Part shown: positions 56,135 to 64,000 of the stretch, one piece after another
How the letters are laid out: each line of letters begins with the position of its first letter
How positions within the stretch are numbered: the stretch's first letter is position 1
Origin: an uncultured Flavobacteriaceae bacterium
GTDB lineage: Bacteria > Bacteroidota > Bacteroidia > Flavobacteriales > Flavobacteriaceae
Direction: 5' to 3'
DNA: 64,000 nt
NCBI GenBank assembly: GCA_947489085.1
Contig: CANLCJ010000009.1
Coordinates: forward strand, 1 to 64,000
Program-made: the position numbers and the translations under genes
The notes under the pieces: model-generated
The model's database searches: none
Told to the model about the DNA's origin: nothing
What the model saw: the letters and a program-made list of their open reading frames with translations, nothing else

Positions 56135-57707
56135 ACCCATACGCATTGGCACCCGCGATAGTGAACTCGCACTATGGCAGGCCAACATTGTTAAACAACA
56201 ACTTGAAGCCTTAGGGCACACTACAGAACTTGTTCCAGTAAAATCTACCGGAGACCTTGTTTTAGATAAGCCACTTTACGAACTCGGTATTACTGGTGTT
56301 TTTACACGCACCCTAGATGTGGCAATGCTTAATAACACTATCGATATAGCAGTACATTCTCTTAAGGATGTGCCAACGGTTTTACCAAAAGGCATTATTC
56401 AAGCTGCAGTACTAAAACGTGGCAATGTAAACGACACTCTAGTTTTTAAAGATAATGAAGAGTTTTTAGGCGCTAAAGACGCTGTAATTGCCACAGGAAG
56501 TTTACGCCGAAAAGCGCAGTGGCTTAACCGATACCCTACACATAGTATTGAAGATTTGCGTGGCAACGTAAATTCAAGACTCGAAAAACTTAAAACTAAT
56601 GCGCACTGGAACGGTGCTATATTTGCTGCTGCTGGCATTGGCCGTATTGGCATAAGACCAGAAGAAGCCATAAATTTAGACTGGATGATACCTGCTCCTG
56701 CTCAGGGCGCTATTATGATTACAGCTCTAGATGAGAATACATTAGTAAAAGACGCTTGTGCTGCTTTAAACCATGAAGAAACTGAAATTTGCACCACCAT
56801 TGAGCGAAAGTTTTTAAATCGTCTCGAAGGCGGCTGTACGGCGCCTATTGGTGCTTTAGCCCGTATAAAAGATGATGAAGTTCTTTTTAAAGGCATATTA
56901 CTAAGCAAAGATGGTTCTAAAAAAATATATGTAGAGCGTACTGAAACTCTAGGCAAACATCAACGTATGTACGAGTTTTGCGCCGATTATATTATAGAAC
57001 GGGGCGGTAAACGCTTAATGGATGATATTAAGTATTCTAACCGCTCAACAAATGTTGTATCTACAAAAACGTTAACAGAAGACCAGCGTTTACTTTTTAA
57101 CGATAAGGTTGTACCTAAAAGCGAAGACTTTATCAAAATTAGTTTAAACCGTATTCGTCCTCAAGTTTTAAGATCGGAGATAGAAAATGTTATAATTACA
57201 AGCCAAAATGCTGTAGAAGCTTTGGTAACAAATTATTCTGCCGTAGAATTACAATTTAAAAATATTTATTGTGTTGGACGTCGTACCAAACGCCTAATTA
57301 CGCAAAAAATAGGCCCTGTAAAACATGCTGCCAAAAATGCTAAAGCTCTAGCCGAATATCTTATTGAATACATTGAAGATACCGAGGTTACTTATTTTTG
57401 CAGTGATATACGGTTAGATGATTTGCCTGACATCTTAAAAGAAAACCATATTAAGGTTAACGAAGTTGAAGCTTACCAAACCAAATACGACAGCAAAGAA
57501 GTAGAAGACAGTGTAGAAGCTGTAATGTTTTATAGCCCTTCTACCGTGGAAAGTTTTATAAGGCAAAACAAAAAAAGCAGTATTGCATTTTGTATCGGAG
57601 AGACAACGGCAAAAGAAGCTCGAAAACATTTTAAAGATGTTAGAGTTGCCAAATTACCAACTGTAGAAAGCGTAATTGCATTGGTAAACAAACATTATGA
57701 GCAGTAA
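56127..57707 (+). CDS. hemC: Fused hydroxymethylbilane synthase-uroporphyrinogen-III synthase
   Basis: 526 residues, well beyond the roughly 310 of HemC alone. The HemC part (about 1-300) has IRIGTRDSELALWQA at the start and cofactor cysteine C237 in LEGGCTAPIGA. The rest (about 310-526) resembles uroporphyrinogen-III synthase, with weak sequence conservation as usual (NVIITSQNAVEAL, IYCVGRRTKRLI, EVEAYQTKY, VMFYSPSTVESF, FCIGETTAKEAR). One chain would therefore make the linear tetrapyrrole and close it. No separate hemD is in the window. Confidence 0.93.
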   Translation: MSKPIRIGTRDSELALWQANIVKQQLEALGHTTELVPVKSTGDLVLDKPLYELGITGVFTRTLDVAMLNNTIDIAVHSLKDVPTVLPKGIIQAAVLKRGNVNDTLVFKDNEEFLGAKDAVIATGSLRRKAQWLNRYPTHSIEDLRGNVNSRLEKLKTNAHWNGAIFAAAGIGRIGIRPEEAINLDWMIPAPAQGAIMITALDENTLVKDACAALNHEETEICTTIERKFLNRLEGGCTAPIGALARIKDDEVLFKGILLSKDGSKKIYVERTETLGKHQRMYEFCADYIIERGGKRLMDDIKYSNRSTNVVSTKTLTEDQRLLFNDKVVPKSEDFIKISLNRIRPQVLRSEIENVIITSQNAVEALVTNYSAVELQFKNIYCVGRRTKRLITQKIGPVKHAAKNAKALAEYLIEYIEDTEVTYFCSDIRLDDLPDILKENHIKVNEVEAYQTKYDSKEVEDSVEAVMFYSPSTVESFIRQNKKSSIAFCIGETTAKEARKHFKDVRVAKLPTVESVIALVNKHYEQ

Positions 57708-57777
57708 CGTTTACCATGTGCACCCTTTAAAACACTAATACAAAACACAAATAAACAAAAGCGAGCCAAAAGCCATT

Positions 57778-58806
57778 ATGATAAAAAACGACTTATTTTT
57801 AAGAGCATTAAAAGGAGAAACTGTAGAACGTCCACCTGTATGGATGATGCGACAAGCAGGACGTTATTTACCAGAATTCATGGAAATTAAGGCCAAATAC
57901 GATTTTTTTACGCGTTGCCAAACACCAGAGTTAGCTAGTGAAATTACCGTACAGCCTATACGCCGTTATGGTATGGACGCTGCTATTCTATTTAGCGATA
58001 TATTGGTAATTCCACAGGCAATGAATATTGAGGTGCAAATGAAGCCTAACTTTGGTCCTTACTTGCCAAATCCTGTACGTTCTCAAAAAGATGTCGATAA
58101 CGTTATTGTACCAGATGTTAAAGAAGCCTTAAACTATGTATACGATGCTATAAAGGCTACAAAAGAAAAACTTAACAACGAAATTCCGCTTATTGGCTTT
58201 GCAGGATCGCCTTGGACTATTTTGTGCTACTGTGTGCAAGGTCAAGGCAGCAAAAATTTTGATAAAGCCAAGGCTTTTTGCTTTACCAACCCTGTTGCAG
58301 CACATCAGCTACTACAAAAAATAACAGATACTACAATTGCCTACCTTAAAGAAAAGGTAAAAGCAGGCTGTAATGCGGTACAAGTATTCGATTCTTGGGG
58401 CGGCATGCTATCTCCTGTAGATTATCAAGAATTTTCATGGCAATACATACAGCAAATTATTGATGCTTTAAAAGATGAAACACCCGTAATTGCATTTGGC
58501 AAGGGTTGCTGGTTTGCCCTTGGAGAAATGGCAAAATCTGGTGCCTCTGCTTTAGGTGTAGACTGGACTTGCTCGGCAAGAAACGCACGCTACTTAACAG
58601 GCGGCAATATCACGCTTCAAGGGAATTTCGATCCTTCTCGATTGCTATCTCCGCCTTCTGAGATTAAAAAGATGGTACATCAAATGATTAATGCCTTTGG
58701 AAAAGATAAATATGTTGTAAATCTTGGGCACGGCATTCTACCTAACATTCCTCTAGAAAATGCCAAGGCTTTTGTAGATGCTGTAAAGGAATATAAGCAC
58801 ATTTAA
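57778..58806 (+). CDS. hemE: Uroporphyrinogen decarboxylase
   Basis: 342 residues, converting uroporphyrinogen III to coproporphyrinogen III. Signatures [16 protein letters not shown] (20-35), [16 protein letters not shown] near 67-82 and [16 protein letters not shown] near 141-156 are present. It follows hemCD by 70 bases on the same strand. Confidence 0.96.
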   Translation: MIKNDLFLRALKGETVERPPVWMMRQAGRYLPEFMEIKAKYDFFTRCQTPELASEITVQPIRRYGMDAAILFSDILVIPQAMNIEVQMKPNFGPYLPNPVRSQKDVDNVIVPDVKEALNYVYDAIKATKEKLNNEIPLIGFAGSPWTILCYCVQGQGSKNFDKAKAFCFTNPVAAHQLLQKITDTTIAYLKEKVKAGCNAVQVFDSWGGMLSPVDYQEFSWQYIQQIIDALKDETPVIAFGKGCWFALGEMAKSGASALGVDWTCSARNARYLTGGNITLQGNFDPSRLLSPPSEIKKMVHQMINAFGKDKYVVNLGHGILPNIPLENAKAFVDAVKEYKHI

Positions 58807-58871
58807 AAAGCAAAAAAGCTAATCAAAACATTAAAAAAAAAGTATATTGTGTAGCTTAAAGTAACTTTACT

Positions 58872-60227
58872 ATGCCCAACACATTCAAAGCATTAACCCA
58901 AAAATATGTTTTATTAAAAAAAGGCTGGTCACCGCAACAGAACTTATTTTACGGCTTTTTTACTTACATTTTACTAGGCTTTGTGCTTTTGTGTTTCCCT
59001 ATTTTTCAAAAGCAAAGTGCGAACATTATAGACCACCTGTTTATTGCCACCTCTGCCGTGTCTACAACTGGATTAGTTACCATTTCTGTATTCGATACTT
59101 ACAATATCTTTGGTCAATTTATAGTCATGACGTTGTTCCAACTAGGAGGTATAGGCTATCTTACTTTTACAACTTTTATGTTGCTCTCTACCACCAGAAA
59201 AATGACACTGTGGCATAAAAAAATACTGTCTACTGAATTTACGCTCCCTAAAACTATTAAAATAAACGACTTTTTAAAGTCTGTGGTACTCTTTACTTTT
59301 ATCATGGAACTATTAGGTGCAATACTGTTTTTTATCGCTTTTAAAATGGAAAACATGCCCACTTTAGAAGCCTTATGGAGTGCTATCTTTCATAGCGTAA
59401 GCACATTCTGCACAGCAGGTTTTAGCCTGTTTAGCAACAGCTTTGTAGATTTTGCAGACCATAATTTTATCAATTTCATCATTTCCATGCTGGCCATTAG
59501 TGGCTCTTTAGGATTTATTGTTATTACCGACTTTGGGCTTTTGATAAAAAATAAGGCTCACAAATTAAGCTTTACCACCAAGATAATTTTTTACGGATTT
59601 TTGATATTACTCACATTTGGTACTGTATTTTTCTATTTTTTCGAGCCTACTATATCAAATCTACCTTCAAATACTAGATTTCTAACTGCCTTTTTCCAAA
59701 CCATGACAGCCATGACTACTGTGGGCTTTAACACCGTAGACTTTGGCGCTTTTACACAAGCTATGATGCTTATTTGTATCTTTTTAATGTACATAGGTGC
59801 ATCGCCGTCTGGTACTGCTGGAGGTATTAAAATAACCACACTAACAGCCGTATTTGCTATAATGAAAAGCCGCTTAATAGGAGACAGACGTATTACATTT
59901 TTAGGTAGAGTTATTCCTTATGAAAGACTATACATTGCAACATCTGCATTTATTTTTTATACCGTAATTATTGTTATTGGTACATTTTTAATTACAATTA
60001 CCAACGATTTTAAATTTGAAACTATTTTGTTTGAAGTTGCCTCTGCCTTGGGAACTGTAGGAATAAGCACTGGTATTACGGGAGATATTAATAATTTTGG
60101 AAAAATAGTTATTATATTGCTTATGTTTATAGGCAGATTAGGCGTTCTTACATTTGGCTTGGCCATATGGCATAGAAACGACAAAGAAGAAACCCCTCCT
60201 GTTTTAAAGGAGGACATAGCAGTATAA
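58872..60227 (+). CDS. TrkH/KtrB-family potassium transporter
   Basis: 451 residues. The four pore-loop repeats of K+ uptake channels are visible: STTGLVT near 57, TFCTAGFSLF near 178, MTTVGFNTVDFG near 280 and GTVGISTG near 395, each with the filter glycine. About ten membrane helices. The regulatory partner (TrkA/KtrA) is not adjacent. It sits between hemE and the EI24 gene, five bases before the latter, without any evident link to heme. Confidence 0.92.
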   Translation: MPNTFKALTQKYVLLKKGWSPQQNLFYGFFTYILLGFVLLCFPIFQKQSANIIDHLFIATSAVSTTGLVTISVFDTYNIFGQFIVMTLFQLGGIGYLTFTTFMLLSTTRKMTLWHKKILSTEFTLPKTIKINDFLKSVVLFTFIMELLGAILFFIAFKMENMPTLEALWSAIFHSVSTFCTAGFSLFSNSFVDFADHNFINFIISMLAISGSLGFIVITDFGLLIKNKAHKLSFTTKIIFYGFLILLTFGTVFFYFFEPTISNLPSNTRFLTAFFQTMTAMTTVGFNTVDFGAFTQAMMLICIFLMYIGASPSGTAGGIKITTLTAVFAIMKSRLIGDRRITFLGRVIPYERLYIATSAFIFYTVIIVIGTFLITITNDFKFETILFEVASALGTVGISTGITGDINNFGKIVIILLMFIGRLGVLTFGLAIWHRNDKEETPPVLKEDIAV

Positions 60228-60232
60228 CAATT

Positions 60233-60997
60233 ATGATTGCACATATTTTTTCTGGCATTAGAGCCTACTTTGGCGCTTTTAGTCTTATTTCTAAACTTAA
60301 ATTATGGTCTTATTTTACCATACCTATACTAATTAGTGTTGTAACTGCCATTTTAATTTTTGGAGCAGCATACGGTCTTTCAGACAACATAGGGCTACTC
60401 ATCTCAAAACTTTGGATTTGGGAATGGGGTAAAACTACATTTGCCACATTCGGTAATTTTATTGGTGGTCTTGTTGTTTTAATTATAGGTATAATTCTAT
60501 TCAAACATATTATAATGGCACTCTCCTCGCCTTTTATGAGTCCCGTATCCGAAAAAATAGAAGCCTACTTAACCAACAAATCTGCACATTCTCACAGAAA
60601 TACAACATTTAAGGAACAGCTGTGGCGCGGTATACGCATTAACGGTAGAAATCTGTCTATGGAGCTGCTGTATACCATACCCCTCCTAATGTTAAAATTT
60701 ATTCCTTTGGTAAATATTATATCTAGTATTTTATTGTTTGTTGTTCAAGCTTATTATGCTGGTTTCGGCAATATAGATTACACACTCGAACGCCATTTTA
60801 AATATAAAGATAGCATCCATTTTGTACGTAAGCATCGTGGAATGGCCATAGGCAACGGGATTGTATTTATTCTATTTCTTCTTATTCCCATTGTAGGTGT
60901 TATACTAGTTTTACCACTTTCTGTAACCGCAGCCACAACCCAAACCGTAAAGCAATTGCAAATGCAAGAAGCCTCTGCTAAAGCACTTAATGGCTAG
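60233..60997 (+). CDS. EI24/CysZ-like membrane protein
   Basis: 254 residues with four to five hydrophobic helices. The family stretch LSSPFMSPVSEKIEAYL near 97-113 and YYAGFGNIDYTLERHFKYKDSIHFVRKHRG near 176-205 match EI24/CysZ-type proteins. CysZ moves sulfate; the role in this branch is unsettled. It overlaps the next gene by eight bases. Confidence 0.85.
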   Translation: MIAHIFSGIRAYFGAFSLISKLKLWSYFTIPILISVVTAILIFGAAYGLSDNIGLLISKLWIWEWGKTTFATFGNFIGGLVVLIIGIILFKHIIMALSSPFMSPVSEKIEAYLTNKSAHSHRNTTFKEQLWRGIRINGRNLSMELLYTIPLLMLKFIPLVNIISSILLFVVQAYYAGFGNIDYTLERHFKYKDSIHFVRKHRGMAIGNGIVFILFLLIPIVGVILVLPLSVTAATTQTVKQLQMQEASAKALNG

Positions 60998-61595
60998 TAT
61001 TATTGAAAAATACGATAGACCTTTTGAGTACGCAGGCATTGTAATGCACCTTATTATCGCATTTAAATTCTTAAAAATGTGGTATGCACCCGAACTTGAA
61101 GATGCAGAAGCGCTTTTCTCCATGGCAATTCTTATGGCTTTCGAATTTATTATGGTGCACTCTGGTGTTTTTATGGCTGTTGTGCCTAAAAAAATATCAC
61201 TTTTTATTTTAATCCCTGTGTATGCTTTATTTGCTTTTGCCTTTTATAAATCTACCGAAAACACCTCTATTTTAGCAATATATGGTTTAGTGATTTTAAA
61301 CAGGATGCGCTTTGCATTTTCTAATGTTAGTACGGTTTTACGAAATAGAGTTATACTTTTATCTGTGCTCGCTGCCATCATCTATTTTATTTTAATATTT
61401 GTATGCTTATTTACTAATGGTATCTTTGGAGAGTTGGGGCTAACAGAGGCATATTTAGAAGCCTCTCGCTATAAAAGCTACACTAAAGGAGGTGGTGTTT
61501 TTGTGGACACACCGCACATTGCCATCGCTTTTGGTTTTTTCTATTATAGCACATTATCCACTGTAGAGGCTTTGCTATTAAAAAAGACAAATTGA
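60990..61595 (+). CDS. Unrecognised membrane protein
   Basis: 201 residues with five to six hydrophobic segments (about 16-30, 41-60, 67-85, 90-106, 121-142, 175-195). No family recognised. It overlaps the EI24 gene by eight bases and ends 28 bases before hemF, so it may belong to the trkH-ei24-x-hemF-ychJ transcript. Confidence 0.8.
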   Translation: MASIIEKYDRPFEYAGIVMHLIIAFKFLKMWYAPELEDAEALFSMAILMAFEFIMVHSGVFMAVVPKKISLFILIPVYALFAFAFYKSTENTSILAIYGLVILNRMRFAFSNVSTVLRNRVILLSVLAAIIYFILIFVCLFTNGIFGELGLTEAYLEASRYKSYTKGGGVFVDTPHIAIAFGFFYYSTLSTVEALLLKKTN

Positions 61596-61623
61596 AAAAT
61601 AGCTGCAAATTAATTCTATTAAA

Positions 61624-62526
61624 ATGAAAGACATATTTTACGAATACATACAAAACTTGCAAGATCGTATTACTTCAACACTAGAAGCCATAGACGGTAA
61701 TGCCAGTTTTAAAGAAGACTTGTGGAAACGCCCTGAAGGGGGTGGCGGCCGAACAAGAGTTATCGAAAATGGCGCCGTATTCGAAAAAGGAGGTGTAAAC
61801 ATTTCTGGTGTACACGGCAAACTCCCAAAATCTATGCAAGCGTACTTTAAGGTGGGAGAAGTCGATTTTTTTGCCTGTGGATTAAGCTTAGTACTACACC
61901 CTAAAAACCCCATGGCGCCAACAGTGCATGCAAACTGGCGTTATTTTGAAATGTATGACGATGCTGGAACAATTATAGACCAATGGTTTGGTGGCGGACA
62001 AGATTTAACACCCTATTATCTTTTTGAAGAAGATGCCCAACATTTTCACAATACATGCAAAATAGCTTGCGATAAACACAACCCAGAGTTCTATCCTACC
62101 TATAAAAAACGCTGCGATGATTATTTTTACAATGCGCATAGAAACGAAGGTAGGGGCATTGGTGGCTTATTCTTTGATTATTGCAAAGCGTCTGAAACAA
62201 TGTCTATGGAACAATGGTATAACTTCGTTACAGAAGTGGGAGATAGTTTTCTAGAGGCTTATGTACCCATTGTAGAGAAACGCAAAGATTTGCCTTATAC
62301 GCCAGAACAGCGCAATTGGCAAGAAATACGCCGTGGCCGCTATGTGGAATTTAACTTGGTACACGATAAAGGCACGCTCTTTGGCTTAAAAACAAATGGA
62401 CGCATAGAAAGTATTTTAATGAGTTTACCACCCCATGTACAATGGGTATACAACCATACCCCAAAAGCTGGAAGTCCAGAAGAAAAGTTAATAGATGTTT
62501 TAGCACGCCCTGTAGACTGGGTTTAA
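61624..62526 (+). CDS. hemF: Oxygen-dependent coproporphyrinogen III oxidase
   Basis: 300 residues. It carries out the two decarboxylations from coproporphyrinogen III to protoporphyrinogen IX using O2. Family stretches: EGGGGRTRVIENGAVFEK near 38-55, PTVHANWRYFE near 99-109, WFGGGQDLTPYYLFEED near 122-138, and GRYVEFNLVHDKGTLFGL near 239-256. This marks aerobic heme synthesis. The next step would be HemJ at 50494-51039. Confidence 0.96.
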   Translation: MKDIFYEYIQNLQDRITSTLEAIDGNASFKEDLWKRPEGGGGRTRVIENGAVFEKGGVNISGVHGKLPKSMQAYFKVGEVDFFACGLSLVLHPKNPMAPTVHANWRYFEMYDDAGTIIDQWFGGGQDLTPYYLFEEDAQHFHNTCKIACDKHNPEFYPTYKKRCDDYFYNAHRNEGRGIGGLFFDYCKASETMSMEQWYNFVTEVGDSFLEAYVPIVEKRKDLPYTPEQRNWQEIRRGRYVEFNLVHDKGTLFGLKTNGRIESILMSLPPHVQWVYNHTPKAGSPEEKLIDVLARPVDWV

Positions 62527-62536
62527 CTTAATTATT

Positions 62537-62923
62537 ATGCATTGTTATTGTGGCAACCTCATACCTTATGCAACCTGTTGTGGCAGTTTGCACAGCGGTA
62601 AAACCTTAGCTATAACCGCCGAAGCACTAATGCGTTCGAGATACAGTGCTTTTGTTATGGCAAATGGCAACTACTTAATGAAAACGCACCACCCCACTAC
62701 CCGACCTGTCAAGGATAAAAAAGCTATAGTAAATTGGGCTAAATCTGTTGAATGGGTTAAGTTAGAAATACTTACCACTTACAAAGGCAATGCCTTAGAC
62801 ACCAAGGGTACTGTTACGTTTAATGCTTATTTTTTCGAAAACGGAAAAGTTGATGTTATCCACGAAGCCTCTGCTTTTGTAAAAGAGGAAAATCGCTGGT
62901 ACTATTTGGGCTTAAGCCAATAA
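62537..62923 (+). CDS. YchJ-like protein (UPF0225) with N-terminal SEC-C-type cysteines
   Basis: 128 residues. CYCGNLIPYATCCGSLHSG at residues 3-21 is the zinc-type cysteine block, followed by the family signature ALMRSRYSAFVMANGNYLMKTHHP near 35-58. The C-terminal second zinc motif of longer YchJ proteins is absent. Function unknown. Ten bases after hemF on the same strand. Confidence 0.9.
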   Translation: MHCYCGNLIPYATCCGSLHSGKTLAITAEALMRSRYSAFVMANGNYLMKTHHPTTRPVKDKKAIVNWAKSVEWVKLEILTTYKGNALDTKGTVTFNAYFFENGKVDVIHEASAFVKEENRWYYLGLSQ

Positions 62924-62960
62924 TTGTAATTTAGATGTAATGCTATGGAATTTAAAAATT

Positions 62961-62979
62961 ACTACTACCGTATAGTAGT
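62961..62979. promoter_or_regulatory. Inverted repeat between ychJ-like gene and hemB
   Basis: ACTACTA-CCGTA-TAGTAGT, perfect 7-bp arms, 37 bases after the ychJ-like stop. No T tract; terminator or operator role is uncertain. Confidence 0.35.
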
Positions 62980-63228
62980 GTTGCAGTTAAACTACAATAT
63001 AAACCATGATCTTTAAGGGTTGAAAGTCCATCATTCTGGTTTAAATCGCGCACTTAATCATCTAACACCAAAGCTTTTTTACCAGACTTAGGTGCTGCTG
63101 TAACAAGAAAATGTCTGTCTAATATATCCGCATCAAAATTATTTAAAAATATTTGTTGGCAACTGCGTCAAGACCACTTAAAATTTAAAACGCCTAATGT
63201 TTGTAGCAATAAAAGTAGGTTTTATGAT

Positions 63229-63236
63229 TAACTTTG
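63229..63236 (+). promoter_or_regulatory. Bacteroidota -7 element for hemB
   Basis: TAACTTTG matches TAnnTTTG, 24 bases before the hemB ATG. A TTTG at 63200-63203 could be the -33 element but is 25 bases away. Confidence 0.5.
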
Positions 63237-63260
63237 TATTTCATAAAAGTAATAAAAACA

Positions 63261-64000
63261 ATGTATCCGTTACAAAGAAACCGCCGTTTAAGAACAAATG
63301 CAGCCACTCGTGCTTTGGTTCGAGAAACTACAATTACACCTAACGATTTTCTAGTTCCCTTATTTGTAGTAGAAGGCCAAGACATTAAAGATGAAATTCC
63401 TTCCATGCCAAATTATTTTCGCTATAGTTTGGACTTGCTAGTGGCAGAAGTAAAATCATTATGGCAATTAGGTTTAAAATCGGTATTGCTTTTTGTAAAA
63501 GTACCCGATAATTTAAAGGATAATAAAGGAGAGGAGGCACTTAATCCAAATGGTTTAATGCAACGTGCTATTAAAACCGTTAAAAATGCCTGTCCAGATA
63601 TGTTGGTGATGACAGATGTTGCTCTCGACCCTTATTCTATATACGGACACGACGGTATTATTGAAAATGGGGTGATTAAAAACGATGCTACAGCCACGTT
63701 TTTAGCGAATATGAGTATCTCGCATGCCAAAGCAGGTGCAGATATTGTTGCGCCCAGCGATATGATGGACGGCCGTATTTTAACCATTAGAGAAGCCTTA
63801 GAAAATAACGGTTACACAAATACAGGAATTATGAGTTATTCTGCCAAATACGCCTCGGCCTTTTATGGGCCATTTAGAGATGCTTTAGACTCTGCTCCTG
63901 TAGACAAAATAAACATCCCAAAGGACAAAAAAACGTACCAAATGGATTACGGTAATAGGCTGGAAGCATTAAAAGAAACAGAGATGGATATAGACGAGGG
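63261..64000 (+). CDS. hemB: Delta-aminolevulinic acid dehydratase (cut by window end)
   Basis: 246 codons from the ATG at 63261 with no stop before the window ends. It condenses two aminolevulinates to porphobilinogen. PLFVVEG near 32-38 and DVALDPYSIYGHDG near 118-131 are family hallmarks. The latter lacks the cysteines of zinc enzymes, so this is the Mg2+-type. DIVAPSDMMDGRI and SYSAKYASAFYGPFRDA (first Schiff-base lysine) follow. The second catalytic lysine lies beyond the window. Confidence 0.95.
   Translation, partial: MYPLQRNRRLRTNAATRALVRETTITPNDFLVPLFVVEGQDIKDEIPSMPNYFRYSLDLLVAEVKSLWQLGLKSVLLFVKVPDNLKDNKGEEALNPNGLMQRAIKTVKNACPDMLVMTDVALDPYSIYGHDGIIENGVIKNDATATFLANMSISHAKAGADIVAPSDMMDGRILTIREALENNGYTNTGIMSYSAKYASAFYGPFRDALDSAPVDKINIPKDKKTYQMDYGNRLEALKETEMDIDE

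Larger units (their letters stand above)
62924..63260. other. 337-base gap ahead of hemB
   Basis: No credible complete gene. It holds the inverted repeat at 62961-62979 and a promoter-like element at 63229-63236. On the minus strand 63054-63167 is open for 37 codons with no in-frame ATG and ends in …APKSGKKALVLDD; it could be a gene remnant or chance. Confidence 0.55.

Noticed and set aside
63054-63167. Minus-strand open stretch ending APKSGKKALVLDD
   Set aside because: It has no in-frame ATG and is closed by TGA after 37 codons. It might be a gene remnant, but there is no recognisable family.
63194-63406. 70-residue minus-strand frame over the start of hemB
   Set aside because: It is antisense to the conserved hemB N-terminus, which is clearly coding on the plus strand.

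Overview
The window reads as chromosome of a marine-type flavobacterium (Bacteroidota, Flavobacteriaceae). The signs are low G+C, many TAnnTTTG promoter elements instead of TATAAT, weak or absent Shine-Dalgarno sequences, a type IX secretion C-terminal domain, an XrtF exosortase with a PxDGGL sorting tail, a 92-residue AtpC, and an exbB-x-exbD-exbD operon. All functional calls are from reading the sequence by eye; no database search was run.

Layout. 1-5.1 kb: end of an unknown gene, a Na+/solute symporter, an orphan umuD, an ExbB/ExbD energy-transducing operon and tRNA-Ser. 5.1-12.7 kb: asparaginase, TatD, a retropepsin-like protein, an orphan LuxR-type response regulator followed by two near-identical promoter/terminator units that probably make short RNAs, a 35-residue membrane peptide, atpDC, prs-rplY and tRNA-Leu. 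12.7-17.5 kb: a large ELWxxDGT-repeat secreted protein and a DJ-1/PfpI protein. 17.9-23.1 kb: a two-gene operon of a patatin-like phospholipase and a SMEK-NACHT-type NTPase, the best candidate for an undescribed (probably antiphage) system. 23.2-24.6 kb: XrtF exosortase, its associated protein and a likely substrate. 24.6-34.8 kb: formylglycine-generating-type lipoprotein, yicC-gmk-nadD, a 1478-residue CheB-CheR-PAS-kinase-receiver hybrid, a lipoprotein and gpsA. 34.9-36.8 kb: a type II restriction-modification pair with a MerR-like domain fused to the methylase. 36.9-48 kb: alpha-2-macroglobulin, CAP lipoprotein, OmpA protein, an HhH/coiled-coil membrane protein and the DUF1800/DUF1501 pair. 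48-64 kb: enoyl-CoA hydratase, a NtrY-like kinase, then a heme biosynthesis region: hemJ-hemH, an AraC regulator divergent from hemA-hemCD-hemE, hemF and hemB (cut by the window end), interleaved with trkH, an EI24 protein, a membrane protein and a YchJ-like protein.

Together the heme genes cover glutamyl-tRNA reduction to protoheme by the C5, oxygen-using route, except glutamate-1-semialdehyde aminotransferase, which is not in the window. The two defence-like islands (patatin/NACHT and restriction-modification) sit between conserved housekeeping genes.
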